A stretch of 64,000 bases of DNA from Rhodocyclaceae bacterium. GTDB lineage: Bacteria > Pseudomonadota > Gammaproteobacteria > Burkholderiales > Rhodocyclaceae. A model generated the notes under the pieces. That model did no database searches. It was given only the letters and a program-made list of their open reading frames with translations, and was not told the origin of the DNA. The stretch covers positions 84,188-148,187 of the forward strand of contig WBUF01000002.1 in assembly GCA_008933825.1 (NCBI GenBank), given 5' to 3'. This document shows positions 29,287-39,710 of this stretch, one piece after another (position 1 is the stretch's first letter; each line of letters begins with the position of its first letter). The position numbers were made by a program, and so were the translations under genes.

Positions 29287-31019
29287 CAGGGGGCGAAGCG
29301 CTTGATGACCTCGACCAGCACCTCGTTGCCGGGATGAACCTGGGCCGCCTCCTGCCAGGTCCTTCTCGCCTCGTCGCGGCGGCCGAGCACCCACAGCACT
29401 TCACCCAGATGGGCGGCGATCTCCGGGTCCGGCCGGATCGAATGGGCGCGCTGCAGGTGGCTCAGGGCGCCCGCCGGGTCGCCCTTTCGGTAGAGCACCC
29501 AGCCCATGCTGTCGATGATGAAGGGATCGTCGGGCGAGAGCTGGAGCGCCTTGAAGATCAGCTGTTCCGCCTCGGCCAGCCGCTGGTTGCGCTCGGCCAG
29601 GGAATAGCCGAGCGCATTGTAGGCATGGGCATGGTCCGGCCTGAGCTGGATCAGCTTGCGCAAATTGACCTCCAGCACGTCGTGCCGGCCGAGCTTCTCC
29701 GCCATCAGCGCCGACTCGTAGAGCAACTCGGGCTGTTCCGGCTGCGCGGCGAGCTGGCCGGCGAGCAGATCGTAGGCCTCCTGCGTCCTGCCGCCGTCCC
29801 GCAGGAGCTGACTTTCCGCCAGCAACAGCTGGATGCGCTCGCCCTGGCCCGGCACGCGCGTCTCCTGCAAATGACGGCGGCCCGCATCGAGCTTGCCCTG
29901 TCTGGCCAGCAGCTGCGCGATGCGCAGCTGCGCCGCCAGGTACTGCTCTCCGGGCGCGATCTCGGCATAGCGGCGCAGCGCCTCGTCGTGCTGCTTGCGC
30001 TCCTCGGCGATCTGGCCAAGATAGAGCCGCACCGTATCGATTTCGGCGAAGTTGCGGTCGAGCAGTTTCCTGAAGTTGTCTTCTGCCGTCGTCCAGTCCG
30101 ACAACTGCATGGACAACACGGCGACGGCATAGATGACGTCGGCGTTGCCGGGGAAGTCGCCGAGCAGGCGCTGGAATTCGGTGCGCGCCTGGGGAAACTT
30201 GCGCGCCCCGACCAGGCTGCGCGCGTACTGCAGCCGCACTTCGCGCGCCTGCGGATGGCCGGCGAGATGGCTGCGCAGCGTCTCGATCGCCGCCTCGGGC
30301 GAGTCGGCGCGCTGCAACTGTGCCTTGAGCATGACGGCAGCGTCCCAGCCCGGCCGCATGGCCAGGGCCTTGTCGGCCTCCGCGATGCCGCGTGGCCATT
30401 CCGCCGCGTTCAGCGCGGCCTGGGCGCGCGCGAAATGCGCCTCCGCCATGCCGACATAGGGCAGCGTGAGCTGCTCGACCAAGGCCAGCACGGCCCGCTT
30501 GTCCGGATAGCGGGCGAACAGCCGGTTCAGCCGCAGCAGGCCGTCACCCAGGTTGCCGCCCTCCTGCTCCAGCAGCTTGGCAACATGGGGCTGCAGCTCG
30601 TCGAGGCGGTTGGCGCTGACCAGCAGGCCGGCCATCATCTGGCGCGCCTGCGCGGATTCCGGATCGAGCTCCACCCACAGGCGGGTTGCCTGCACGGCCT
30701 GTTCCAGGTTGCGGCCGTGCAGGGCCATCTCGGCCGCACGCCGGGCCAGGCGCGGATCGCGGGTCGAGCGCGCAAGGTCCAGGTAAGCCGAGGCCGACAG
30801 GCCGAGGTTGCCGCGCTGGCCGGCGATTTCTGCCAGCAGGGTCTGGTAGAGGATCTGCCCGGTCAATTCCCGGTTGGGCAGGTTCTCGGCGCGTTCCTTC
30901 GGTGCTGCAGCGGGCGGCGTTTCGGCCGCAGGCTGGACAGGCGCCTGGGCGCACGCCGCCAGCACGAGCGGAATGACCAAGGCAAGCGGGAACATCGGGG
31001 GACGGCGCGATCCGGTCAT
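29286..31019 (-). CDS. TPR-repeat lipoprotein upstream of lolB
   Basis: The predicted 577-residue protein has a lipoprotein signal (MTGSRRPPMFPLALVIPLVLAAC) with lipobox LAAC, a Pro/Ala linker, and then about a dozen tetratricopeptide repeats. The clearest are AYNALGYSLAERNQRLAEAEQL and SMGWVLYRKGDPAGALSHLQRAH near the C-terminus. Such proteins scaffold envelope complexes. In-frame starts at 31064 and at a TTG at 31091 exist; I prefer the ATG at 31017-31019 because it leaves a normal signal length. It leads the lolB-ispE-tRNA-prs run and is divergent from mutM. A dispersed-repeat copy lies antisense within it. Confidence 0.85.
   Translation of the reverse strand: MTGSRRPPMFPLALVIPLVLAACAQAPVQPAAETPPAAAPKERAENLPNRELTGQILYQTLLAEIAGQRGNLGLSASAYLDLARSTRDPRLARRAAEMALHGRNLEQAVQATRLWVELDPESAQARQMMAGLLVSANRLDELQPHVAKLLEQEGGNLGDGLLRLNRLFARYPDKRAVLALVEQLTLPYVGMAEAHFARAQAALNAAEWPRGIAEADKALAMRPGWDAAVMLKAQLQRADSPEAAIETLRSHLAGHPQAREVRLQYARSLVGARKFPQARTEFQRLLGDFPGNADVIYAVAVLSMQLSDWTTAEDNFRKLLDRNFAEIDTVRLYLGQIAEERKQHDEALRRYAEIAPGEQYLAAQLRIAQLLARQGKLDAGRRHLQETRVPGQGERIQLLLAESQLLRDGGRTQEAYDLLAGQLAAQPEQPELLYESALMAEKLGRHDVLEVNLRKLIQLRPDHAHAYNALGYSLAERNQRLAEAEQLIFKALQLSPDDPFIIDSMGWVLYRKGDPAGALSHLQRAHSIRPDPEIAAHLGEVLWVLGRRDEARRTWQEAAQVHPGNEVLVEVIKRFAP
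29793..29818 (+). repeat. 26-bp dispersed repeat, copy 8
   Basis: GCCGTCCCGCAG then GAGCTGACTTTCCG, antisense within the TPR lipoprotein gene. Confidence 0.7.
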
Positions 31020-31123
31020 GTCGGGGAAAAAGCGGCGGGGCGTAGAATCATTCGTGCGGCTCATGTTAGGGGGTTTTGTCTCCCCCGGCAAGCGAGTCCG
31101 GACCGAGCACGCATCGATACGCC

Positions 31124-31936
31124 ATGCCCGAACTGCCCGAAGTCGAAGTCACCCGCCGCGGCCTGCTGGCGGACCTGCTTGGCCGCCGGATCGCCGCTGT
31201 CGAGGCGCGCTGCACGGCGCTGCGCTACCCCTTGCCGCGCCGGCTTGCCGGCTTGCTCGGCAAGCAAATCCTGCGCGGCATCGACCGTCGCGGCAAGTAC
31301 CTGCTGTTCCGCATCGGGCAGGGCACGCTGCTGGTGCATCTGGGCATGTCGGGCAGCCTGCGCCTGGTGACCGCCGCCGAACCGCCGGGCCGGCACGACC
31401 ATCTCGACCTCGTTTTCGGCGACAGGACCCTGCGCCTGCGCGACCCGCGCCGCTTCGGCGCCGTGCTGTGGATCGAGGGCGCCGCCGCCGCCCACCCGCT
31501 GCTCGCCTCGCTCGGCATCGAACCGCTCTCCGACGCCTTCGACGGCGCCTGGCTTCGTGCCGCCGCGCGCGGCCGCGCCTTGGCGGTCAAGCCCTTCATC
31601 ATGGACAGCCGACTCATCGTCGGTGTCGGCAACATCTACGCCTCGGAAAGCCTGTTTCGCGCCCGAATCGACCCGCGCACCCCGGCCGGGCGCCTTTCGC
31701 TCGCCCGGTGTGCGCGGCTCGCCGAGGCCATCAAGGCCACACTCGAAGCCGCCCTGGCCGCCGGCGGCAGCACCCTGCGCGACTTCATCCACGGCCATGG
31801 CGCCAGCGGCTGCTTCCAGCAGCAGCACGGCGTCTATGGCCGCGAGGGCGAGCCCTGCCGCGTCTGCGGCGCCAGGGTGCGAGCCTTGCGGCTCGGTCAG
31901 CGCTCCACCTTTTTCTGTCCGCGCTGCCAGCGCTGA
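31124..31936 (+). CDS. mutM: Formamidopyrimidine-DNA glycosylase
   Basis: The 270-residue enzyme removes 8-oxoguanine and formamidopyrimidines and cuts abasic sites. It has the N-terminal PELPEVEVTRRGL with the catalytic Pro/Glu after Met removal, the helix-two-turns-helix MDSRLIVGVGNIYASESLF, and the C-terminal zinc finger CRVCGARV...FFCPRCQR. All four zinc cysteines are present. It is divergent from the TPR-lolB operon and followed after 90 bp by a dynamin-like GTPase gene. Confidence 0.96.
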   Translation: MPELPEVEVTRRGLLADLLGRRIAAVEARCTALRYPLPRRLAGLLGKQILRGIDRRGKYLLFRIGQGTLLVHLGMSGSLRLVTAAEPPGRHDHLDLVFGDRTLRLRDPRRFGAVLWIEGAAAAHPLLASLGIEPLSDAFDGAWLRAAARGRALAVKPFIMDSRLIVGVGNIYASESLFRARIDPRTPAGRLSLARCARLAEAIKATLEAALAAGGSTLRDFIHGHGASGCFQQQHGVYGREGEPCRVCGARVRALRLGQRSTFFCPRCQR

Positions 31937-32026
31937 CGAACGGCCGGAAATAGCCTCCGAGTTGCATCGGTTTCGCAAGCTTGTGTGCTAAATTGGCGTT
32001 TTAGAAGTACTTTTCGGAGCGCAACG

Positions 32027-33991
32027 ATGGGACTCGTCCAGCACTTTTCTGCCTACAGCAGGTGGCGCGAAGCTGTCTCCGGGAACCTGCTCGCCCTGCA
32101 TGGCTGGCTCGCCGAGAACGAACTGAGCGATGCGCAGAGCGAGCTGCGCCTGCAGCAGCTGCTCGAGCGCCTGCGCGAGGACAAGCTGATCATCGCCTTC
32201 GTTGCGGAGTTCTCGCGCGGCAAGTCGGAACTGATCAACGCCATTTTTTTCGGCGATTACGGAAACCGCATCCTGCCATCGACGGCCGGCCGCACCACCA
32301 TGTGCCCGACCGAGCTGTTGTTCGAGGCCGGCAAGCCGCCAGCGATCGAGCTGCTGCCCATCGAGACGCGCGCGAGCAACGCCAGCGTGGCCGAGTTCAA
32401 GCGCTTCCCCGAGGAATGGCGCGTCGTTCCGCTCGATACCGGATCGGCGGAAGCCATGCATTCGGCGCTCGCTCGCGTCAGCGAGCAAAAGCGCGTCGCC
32501 CAGGAGCACGCCGCCAAGCTCGGCTTCGCCCTCTCGGCCGACGGCAAGGATGGCCTCCGGCCGGATGCCGAGGGCCTGGTGGAAATTCCCTGCTGGCGCC
32601 ACGCCGTCATCAATTTCCCCCATCCGCTGCTCGAGCAGGGACTGGTGATCCTCGACACGCCGGGCCTGAACGCCATCGGCGCCGAGCCGGAGCTGACGCT
32701 GTCGCAGCTGCCCAGCGCCCACGCCATTCTGTTCATCCTGGCCGCCGATACCGGCGTGACCCAGTCCGACCTCGCCGTCTGGCGCGACCATGTCAACGGC
32801 GCGCGCACCCGGCAGAAGGGCCGCATCGCCGTGCTCAACAAGATCGACGGGCTGTGGGACGGCATCCGCAGCGAGGCCGAGATCGATGCGGAGATCGCGC
32901 GCCAGGTGCGCAGCACCGCCGATACGCTCGAGCTGGACCCCGGCCATATCTACCCCGTTTCGGCGCAGAAGGGGCTGCTCGCCAAGATCCAGCGGAACAC
33001 CGAGCTGCTGGCCAGAAGCCGCCTGCTGGCGCTGGAGCAGGCGCTCACCACCGAGCTGATCCCGGCCAAGCAGGACATCGTGCGCGACAACACCGGGAGC
33101 GAGGCGGCGGACCTCGTCTCGCGCACCCTGACGCTCCTGCAGACGCGTCGGCACGGCATCGCCGAGCAGCTGGCCGAACTGACCGACCTGCGCGGCAAGA
33201 ACCAGAACGTCATCGAGTACATGATGCGCAAGGTGAAGAGCGAAAAGGACGAGTTCGAACGCGGCCTGCAGCGCTACTACGCCGTGCGCAGCGTCTTCTC
33301 GCAGCTCACCAACAACCTCTATTCGCACCTCGGCATGGATGCCCTGCGCGAGGAGACGCGGCACACGCGGGAGTTGATGCTGGAGGCCGCCTTCACGAAG
33401 AGCCTGCGCGACGCGATGAGGAACTTCTTCCGCCACGTCCGCCTCAACCTGGAGAAGTCGGCCGGCGAGATCGCCGAGATCACCAGGATGATGGAGGCGA
33501 TGTACGAGCGCTTCTCGACCGAGCACGGCATGAAGCTGGCGCCGCCGGCGCCGTTCTCGCTGCTGCGCCACGAAAAGGAGATCGACCGGCTTGAGAAGGG
33601 CTTCAACGCCCATTTCAACACGCTGCTCAACATGGTGACCCATGCCAAGCGCGGGCTCACCCAGCGCTTCTTCGAAACCGTGGCGATGCAGGTGCGCCGC
33701 ACCTTCGAGCTGATCAACCGCGATGCCGACCATTGGCTGCGCGCCGTCATGTCGCCGCTGGAAATCCAGGTGCGCGAATACCAGCTCCAGCTGAAGCGCC
33801 GGCTGGAAAGCGTCAAGCGCATCCACCAGGCCACCGAAACGCTGGAAGACCGGGTGCGCGAACTGGCGCAGATGCAGGCCGCGCTCGACACGCAACTGGC
33901 GGAACTGGGCGGCCTGGCCGCGACGCTGCAGTCAACCCTGCATGCCGAGGCGGCGGAGGCGCCCGCCGGTCTTGCCGCGGCGGCGGCCTGA
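32027..33991 (+). CDS. Bacterial dynamin-like GTPase
   Basis: This 654-residue protein has an N-terminal GTPase domain with P-loop AEFSRGKSEL (about residues 60-69), G2 region PSTAGRTTMCPTELL, G3 DTPGLN, and G4 LNKID, followed by a long helical stalk with TRMMEAMYERF and coiled coils to an Ala-rich tail. This is the layout of bacterial dynamin-like proteins, which remodel membranes. The first glycine of the consensus GxxxxGKS is Ala here. GGAGCGCAACG precedes the chosen ATG at 32027; an upstream in-frame extension lacks homology. The ferredoxin gene lies convergently 32 bp downstream. Confidence 0.85.
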   Translation: MGLVQHFSAYSRWREAVSGNLLALHGWLAENELSDAQSELRLQQLLERLREDKLIIAFVAEFSRGKSELINAIFFGDYGNRILPSTAGRTTMCPTELLFEAGKPPAIELLPIETRASNASVAEFKRFPEEWRVVPLDTGSAEAMHSALARVSEQKRVAQEHAAKLGFALSADGKDGLRPDAEGLVEIPCWRHAVINFPHPLLEQGLVILDTPGLNAIGAEPELTLSQLPSAHAILFILAADTGVTQSDLAVWRDHVNGARTRQKGRIAVLNKIDGLWDGIRSEAEIDAEIARQVRSTADTLELDPGHIYPVSAQKGLLAKIQRNTELLARSRLLALEQALTTELIPAKQDIVRDNTGSEAADLVSRTLTLLQTRRHGIAEQLAELTDLRGKNQNVIEYMMRKVKSEKDEFERGLQRYYAVRSVFSQLTNNLYSHLGMDALREETRHTRELMLEAAFTKSLRDAMRNFFRHVRLNLEKSAGEIAEITRMMEAMYERFSTEHGMKLAPPAPFSLLRHEKEIDRLEKGFNAHFNTLLNMVTHAKRGLTQRFFETVAMQVRRTFELINRDADHWLRAVMSPLEIQVREYQLQLKRRLESVKRIHQATETLEDRVRELAQMQAALDTQLAELGGLAATLQSTLHAEAAEAPAGLAAAAA

Positions 33992-34023
33992 AACTCACCG
34001 CCCAGCGGAGGCGGAAGGCCGGC

Positions 34024-35309
<1,286 letters not shown>

Positions 35310-35313
<4 letters not shown>

Positions 35314-36599
35314 TCGCCTCCGACGATGACGGTAATCATGTGATCGGTCTTGACGTGCTTCTGGAATGCCGCACGGATATCCGCCGCCGTCACCGCCTCC
35401 ACCTTGCGCGGGAAATCGTCCAGGTAAGTGAGCGGCAGGTCGTAGAAGCCGATCACGGAAAGATATTCGAGCAGCTTGCGGTTGCTGTCGATGCGCAGCG
35501 GGAAGCCGTCGGCCAGGTTGCGCTTGGCCGCCTTCAGTTCCGCTTCGCTCGGCCCGCCGGCGAGGAACTCGGCCAGCACCTCCTCCACGACCTTGAGCGC
35601 CGCCTGTGCCTGTTCGCGCTTGGTCTGCAGGCCGATCTGGAAGGGGCCGCGTTCGCGCTGCGGCTGGAAGTAGCTGTAGACGCTGTAGGCGTAACCGCGT
35701 CTTTCGCGCACTTCCTTCATCAGGCGCGAGACGAAGCCGCCGCCGCCGAGGACGTAGTTGCCGACCAGCAGCGGGATGGTGTCGGGATCGCCGCGGCGCA
35801 GCGCGGGCAGGCCCACGTGGATGTGCGCCTGCTGCGCCGGATGATCGACGCGCACGGTGTTCTTCGCCGGCAGCGCCGCCTCGGGGAGACTGACTTTTTC
35901 CGGCGCTTGCGGCAGGCCGGCGGTGAGGCGCTGGGCCAGCGCCTCGGCCTCGGCGCGCGACACGTCGCCGATGATCGACACGACGGCGCGCTTCGCGCCG
36001 TAGTTCGAACGGTAGAAGGCCAGCAGGTCGTCGCGCGAGACCTTCTCCACGCTCTCCGCCGTCGGCACACGGCCATAGGGATGGCCGGGATAGAGGGCGG
36101 CGGCGAAGCGCTTGGCGGCGATGCTGCCGGGCCGGGTGTCGGCCTCGCGGATGCCGGCGACGGTGCGCGCCTTCTCGCGATCGAGCACGGCGGCGGAGAA
36201 GCTCGGCTGCTGCAGCACCAGGCGCAACAGCTCCAGCGCCGCCTCGCGCTCGCGCGGCGCGGACAGGCTGCGCAACGAAATGCTGGCGCGATCCTGGTCG
36301 GCGCCGCCGCCCATCATGGCGCCGGTGTCGGCCAGGCGCTCGGCGATCTGCTCCTCGTCCAGCTCGCCCGCCCCCATGCCCATCAAGCTGCGCGTGAGGC
36401 CCGCCACACCCGCCTTGCCTTCCGCGGCGTAAGCGCCGCCGGCGGCGAAGTCGAGCTGCACGTCGACAATGGGCACGACGCGGCTCTCGATGAAGAACAC
36501 GCGCGCCCCGGACGGCGCCGTCCAGTGCTCGATCTTCGGGCCCGCCTGTGCGGCGATTGCGACGAGGCCGAGCAGGCCGGCGATCAGGCATCTGAACAT
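35310..36599 (-). CDS. M16 peptidase-like protein lacking the zinc motif
   Basis: The 429-residue protein has a signal peptide (MFRCLIAGLLGLVAIAAQA). The M16 fold is evident from SGARVFFIESRVVPIVDVQLDFAAGG, RSNYGAKRAVVSIIGDV, and ERRGYAYSVYSYF. The HxxEH zinc motif expected after the first block is absent (the region reads EGKAGVAGLTRSLMGMGAG), so this is the non-catalytic partner of the neighbouring M16 peptidase. The pair resembles the alpha/beta arrangement of mitochondrial processing peptidases. A dispersed-repeat copy lies antisense within it. The ATG at 36599 begins the signal peptide. Confidence 0.85.
35875..35900 (+). repeat. 26-bp dispersed repeat, copy 9
   Basis: GCCGCCTCGGGG then AGACTGACTTTTTC, antisense within the zinc-less M16 gene. 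Confidence 0.8.
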
Positions 36600-36642
36600 C
36601 GCGCTCTCCGCACGGAAGCCGCGCAGCGGCTGAACTGGCGTC

Positions 36643-36676
36643 ACCCCTTTCCGTGGGGAAGGGGTTGGGGGATGGG
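36643..36676 (+). repeat. Pyrimidine/purine-rich REP-like palindrome (copy 3)
   Basis: ACCCCTTTCC-GT-GGGGAAGGGGT followed by TGGGGGATGGG has the same design as the palindromes at 15001 and 15527. It lies between the two M16 genes, directly ahead of a dispersed-repeat copy at 36690. Confidence 0.55.
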
Positions 36677-36684
36677 TTGTCATT

Positions 36685-38037
36685 TCAGTGCCGTCCTGCG
36701 GAGACTGACTTTTGCTTGCCGCCCTCGGGCAGCGGCTGCGGATCGAGCGCCGCGACGGTCAGCGAATCGTCGCCGAAATACTTCTTCGCCACCGCCTGCA
36801 CCTCCGCGGCGGTGACGCCGCGCAGCTTCTCGATCAGGGTGCCGATGTCGCGCCAGCGCACCCCGGCGGCTTCGAGGCGGCCGATCTCCATCGCCTGCGC
36901 CATCATCGAGTCGCGCTTGTAGACCTGCGCCGCGATGAGCTGGACGCGCACGCGCTCCAGCTCATCGGCGCCCACGCCCTCGTTGGCCACGCGCGCGATC
37001 TCTCCGCGCAGCGCCGTCTCCAGCTCGGCGACGCCGCGCCCTTCTGCCGGCGTGCCGCTGACGACGAACAGCGCCTCGCCCCGCACCGTGGCGTCGTAGC
37101 CGGCGCCGACCGAGACGGCGAGCTTCGCGCCGCGCACCAGGTTCTTCGACAAACGCGCCGCCTCGTGGCCGTCGAGCACGCCGGCGAGCATCTCCAGCGC
37201 GTAGGGCTCGCGCTCGTTGTGCAGGTCGCGCAGCGCCGGCGCCTTCCACGCCAGCGAGAGATAGGGCAGCTTGGCCGGCGCCTTGACGCTGAGGCGCTTG
37301 ACGCCGACCTGCGCCGGCTCGGCCTGCGGCTTGCGCTCCGGCAGCGCCCGGCGCGGGACCTTGCCGTAGTGCTTGTCGGCCAGGCGGAACACTTCGTCCT
37401 TGCTCACGTCGCCGACGACGATGACGTAGGCGTTGTTCGGCGCATACCAGCGGCGGTACCAGTCGCGCGCATCCGCCGCGGTCATGTTCTCCAGGTCGTT
37501 CATCCAGCCGATGATGGGGCGGCGGTAGGGATGGGCCTGGAAGGCCGCCGCCATCTGCTTTTCATGCACCAGGGACTGCGGATTGTCCTCGGTGCGCAGG
37601 CGCCGCTCTTCCATGACCACCTTGATCTCCTGCTCGAACTCCCCGGCATCCAGCACCAGGTTGGCCATGCGGTCGGCCTCCAGCGCCATCATCTCGCCGA
37701 GCCGCTGCGCCGGCACCTGCTGGAAGTAGGCCGTGTAGTCGAGGCTGGTGAAGGCGTTGTCGCGCCCGCCGGCGGCGGCGACGCGCTTGTTGAACTCGCC
37801 CGGCTTGAGGGTCCTGGTGCCCTTGAACATCATGTGCTCGAGGACATGGGCCACGCCCGAGGTGCCGTCGGTCTCGTCCATGCTGCCGGCGCGGTACCAC
37901 ACCATATGCACCGCCGTCGGCGCGCGGCGGTCCTCCTGCACGATGATGCGCAGGCCGTTGGCGAGGGTCTTTTCGTGCGGATTGGCCCAGGCCGCTCCCG
38001 CCGCCAGGGCCAGCGCCGCAAATAACCTGATCTTCAT
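36685..38037 (-). CDS. M16 zinc peptidase (catalytic subunit)
   Basis: The 450-residue exported peptidase has signal MKIRLFAALALAAGAAWA and the inverted zinc motif HVLEHMMFKGT (HxxEH near residue 67), with a downstream Glu in EQEIKVVMEERR as the third ligand. Further M16 features are NAFTSLDYTAYFQ and the R/Y-type RVQLIAAQVYK segment. It probably acts in the periplasm together with the zinc-less partner encoded next. The last residues (KQKSVSAGRH) are encoded by a dispersed-repeat copy read in antisense. It is divergent from ftsY. Confidence 0.9.
   Translation of the reverse strand: MKIRLFAALALAAGAAWANPHEKTLANGLRIIVQEDRRAPTAVHMVWYRAGSMDETDGTSGVAHVLEHMMFKGTRTLKPGEFNKRVAAAGGRDNAFTSLDYTAYFQQVPAQRLGEMMALEADRMANLVLDAGEFEQEIKVVMEERRLRTEDNPQSLVHEKQMAAAFQAHPYRRPIIGWMNDLENMTAADARDWYRRWYAPNNAYVIVVGDVSKDEVFRLADKHYGKVPRRALPERKPQAEPAQVGVKRLSVKAPAKLPYLSLAWKAPALRDLHNEREPYALEMLAGVLDGHEAARLSKNLVRGAKLAVSVGAGYDATVRGEALFVVSGTPAEGRGVAELETALRGEIARVANEGVGADELERVRVQLIAAQVYKRDSMMAQAMEIGRLEAAGVRWRDIGTLIEKLRGVTAAEVQAVAKKYFGDDSLTVAALDPQPLPEGGKQKSVSAGRH
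36690..36715 (+). repeat. 26-bp dispersed repeat, copy 10 (closest to consensus)
   Basis: GCCGTCCTGCGG then AGACTGACTTTTGC, overlapping in antisense the last codons of the catalytic M16 gene, next to a REP-like palindrome. Confidence 0.9.
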
Positions 38038-38118
38038 GGGGTCTTGGTCGCTTCTGATAAAATTTCGTCGCATTCTCGCACGGGGATGGTCCCCGCGCCG
38101 ATTCTGACTGTATTGCCG

Positions 38119-39060
38119 ATGTTTGGTTTCCTGAAGAAATCCGATGCGCCCGACGCGGCGCGCCCTTCCTGGGGAGAGCGCCTCAAGGCCGGGCTCTCGC
38201 GCACGCGCGCCCAACTCGGCGGCCTGTTCGGCCGGCGCATCGACGAGGAGATGCTGGAAGAGCTGGAGGCGACGCTGCTCATGGCCGATGTCGGCGTCGA
38301 GGCGACGCAATACCTGCTCGACGAGCTGAAGGCCGTCGTCAAGCGGGAGAAACTCGAGACCGGAGAACAGCTGGAAAGGGCGCTGGGCGAGCTTCTGCTG
38401 AAACTCATCGCGCCGCTCGAACGGCCGCTCGACGTCTCCACCCGCCAGCCCTTCATCGTCATGCTCGCCGGGGTGAACGGCTCGGGCAAGACCACCTCCA
38501 TCGGCAAGCTGGCCAAGCATTTCCAGGCGCAGGGCAAGAGCGTGCTGCTCGCCGCCGGCGACACCTTTCGCGCCGCCGCGCGCGAGCAGCTGGCGGTCTG
38601 GGGCGAGCGCAACGGCGTGACGGTGATCGCGCAGGAATCGGGCGACCCCGCCGCCGTCATTTACGACGCCGTCAATGCGGCCAGGGCGCGCGGCATCGAC
38701 GTCGTGCTGGCCGACACCGCCGGCCGCCTGCCGACCCAGCTGCACCTGATGGAGGAGATCGCCAAGGTCAAGCGCGTCATTGCCAAGATCGATCCAAGCG
38801 CGCCGCACGAGGTGCTGCTGGTGCTCGACGCCAACATCGGCCAGAACGCGCTGGCCCAGGTGAAGGCCTTCGACGCCGCCCTGGGCGTCACCGGCCTCGT
38901 CCTCACCAAGCTGGACGGGACGGCCAAGGGCGGTGTCATTGCCGCCATCGCGCGCCAGCAGCCCAAGCCGCTGCGCTATATCGGCGTGGGCGAGGGCATC
39001 GACGACCTTCAGCCATTCCGCGCGAGCGAATTCGTCGACGCCCTCTTCGGCAAGGCATGA
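38119..39060 (+). CDS. ftsY: Signal recognition particle receptor FtsY
   Basis: The 313-residue GTPase docks SRP-ribosome complexes at the membrane. It has an NG domain with [36 protein letters not shown], and [10 protein letters not shown]. The acidic N-terminal A domain is very short here, about 20 residues, compared with E. coli. Its stop overlaps the ftsE start (ATGA), the conserved ftsYEX operon. The ATG at 38119 gives MFGFLKK, the usual FtsY opening. A TAAAAT at 38058-38063 may be its -10. Confidence 0.95.
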   Translation: MFGFLKKSDAPDAARPSWGERLKAGLSRTRAQLGGLFGRRIDEEMLEELEATLLMADVGVEATQYLLDELKAVVKREKLETGEQLERALGELLLKLIAPLERPLDVSTRQPFIVMLAGVNGSGKTTSIGKLAKHFQAQGKSVLLAAGDTFRAAAREQLAVWGERNGVTVIAQESGDPAAVIYDAVNAARARGIDVVLADTAGRLPTQLHLMEEIAKVKRVIAKIDPSAPHEVLLVLDANIGQNALAQVKAFDAALGVTGLVLTKLDGTAKGGVIAAIARQQPKPLRYIGVGEGIDDLQPFRASEFVDALFGKA

Positions 39061-39710
39061 TTCGGTTCGACCGGGTCGGCAAGCGCTATCCGGGCGGCAT
39101 CGCCGCCCTGGCGGAACTGACTTTTGCCGTCGAGTCCGGCGAGATGATCGTCCTCTCCGGCCACTCCGGCGCCGGCAAGAGCACGCTGCTGAAGCTGATT
39201 CCCGCCATCGAGCGGCCGACGCAGGGCGCGGTGGTGGTGAACGGCCAGAACGTGGCCGCGCTCAAGCGCGCCGCCGTACCCTATCTGCGCCGCAACATCG
39301 GCATGATCTTCCAGGACCAGAAGCTGCTCTTCGACCGCAGCGTCTTCGACAACGTCATGCTGCCGCTGGCCATCGCCGGGGTGGCGCTGCGCGACGCCGG
39401 CCGCCGCGTGCGCGCCGCGCTCGACAAGGTCGGCCTGCTCGAGCGCGAGCGCGCCATGCCGGTGGCGCTCTCCGGCGGCGAGCAGCAGCGCCTGGCTATC
39501 GCCCGCGCCGTGGTGGCGCGCCCGGCGATCCTCGTCGCCGACGAGCCGACCGCCCACCTCGACGACGCCACCGCGGCGGACATCGCCGCCATGTTCCATG
39601 CCTTCAACCAGGTCGGCGTCACCGTGCTGGTGGCGACCCACCACGAGGCGCTGTTCGCGCCCTACATGACGCGCCGCGTGGTGCTCTCGCGCGGAAGGAT
39701 CGCCCAGTGA
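39057..39710 (+). CDS. ftsE: Cell division ABC ATPase FtsE
   Basis: The 217-residue ATPase works with FtsX to activate peptidoglycan amidases at the septum. Motifs are Walker A GHSGAGKST, Q-loop MIFQDQKLL, the ABC signature LSGGEQQRLAIARA, Walker B ILVADEPTAHLDD, and the H-loop VATHHEALF. The length is normal. A dispersed-repeat copy at 39102-39127 encodes AALAELTFA inside the first beta-strands. Translation is coupled to ftsY and ftsX by overlaps. Confidence 0.95.
   Translation: MIRFDRVGKRYPGGIAALAELTFAVESGEMIVLSGHSGAGKSTLLKLIPAIERPTQGAVVVNGQNVAALKRAAVPYLRRNIGMIFQDQKLLFDRSVFDNVMLPLAIAGVALRDAGRRVRAALDKVGLLERERAMPVALSGGEQQRLAIARAVVARPAILVADEPTAHLDDATAADIAAMFHAFNQVGVTVLVATHHEALFAPYMTRRVVLSRGRIAQ
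39102..39127 (+). repeat. 26-bp dispersed repeat, copy 11
   Basis: GCCGCCCTGGCG then GAACTGACTTTTGC, sense within ftsE near its 5' end. Confidence 0.75.

Noticed and set aside
38100..38121. GCCGATTCTGACTG upstream of ftsY as a repeat copy
   Set aside because: The spacing between the left half and CTGACT is wrong and the TTTT is missing.
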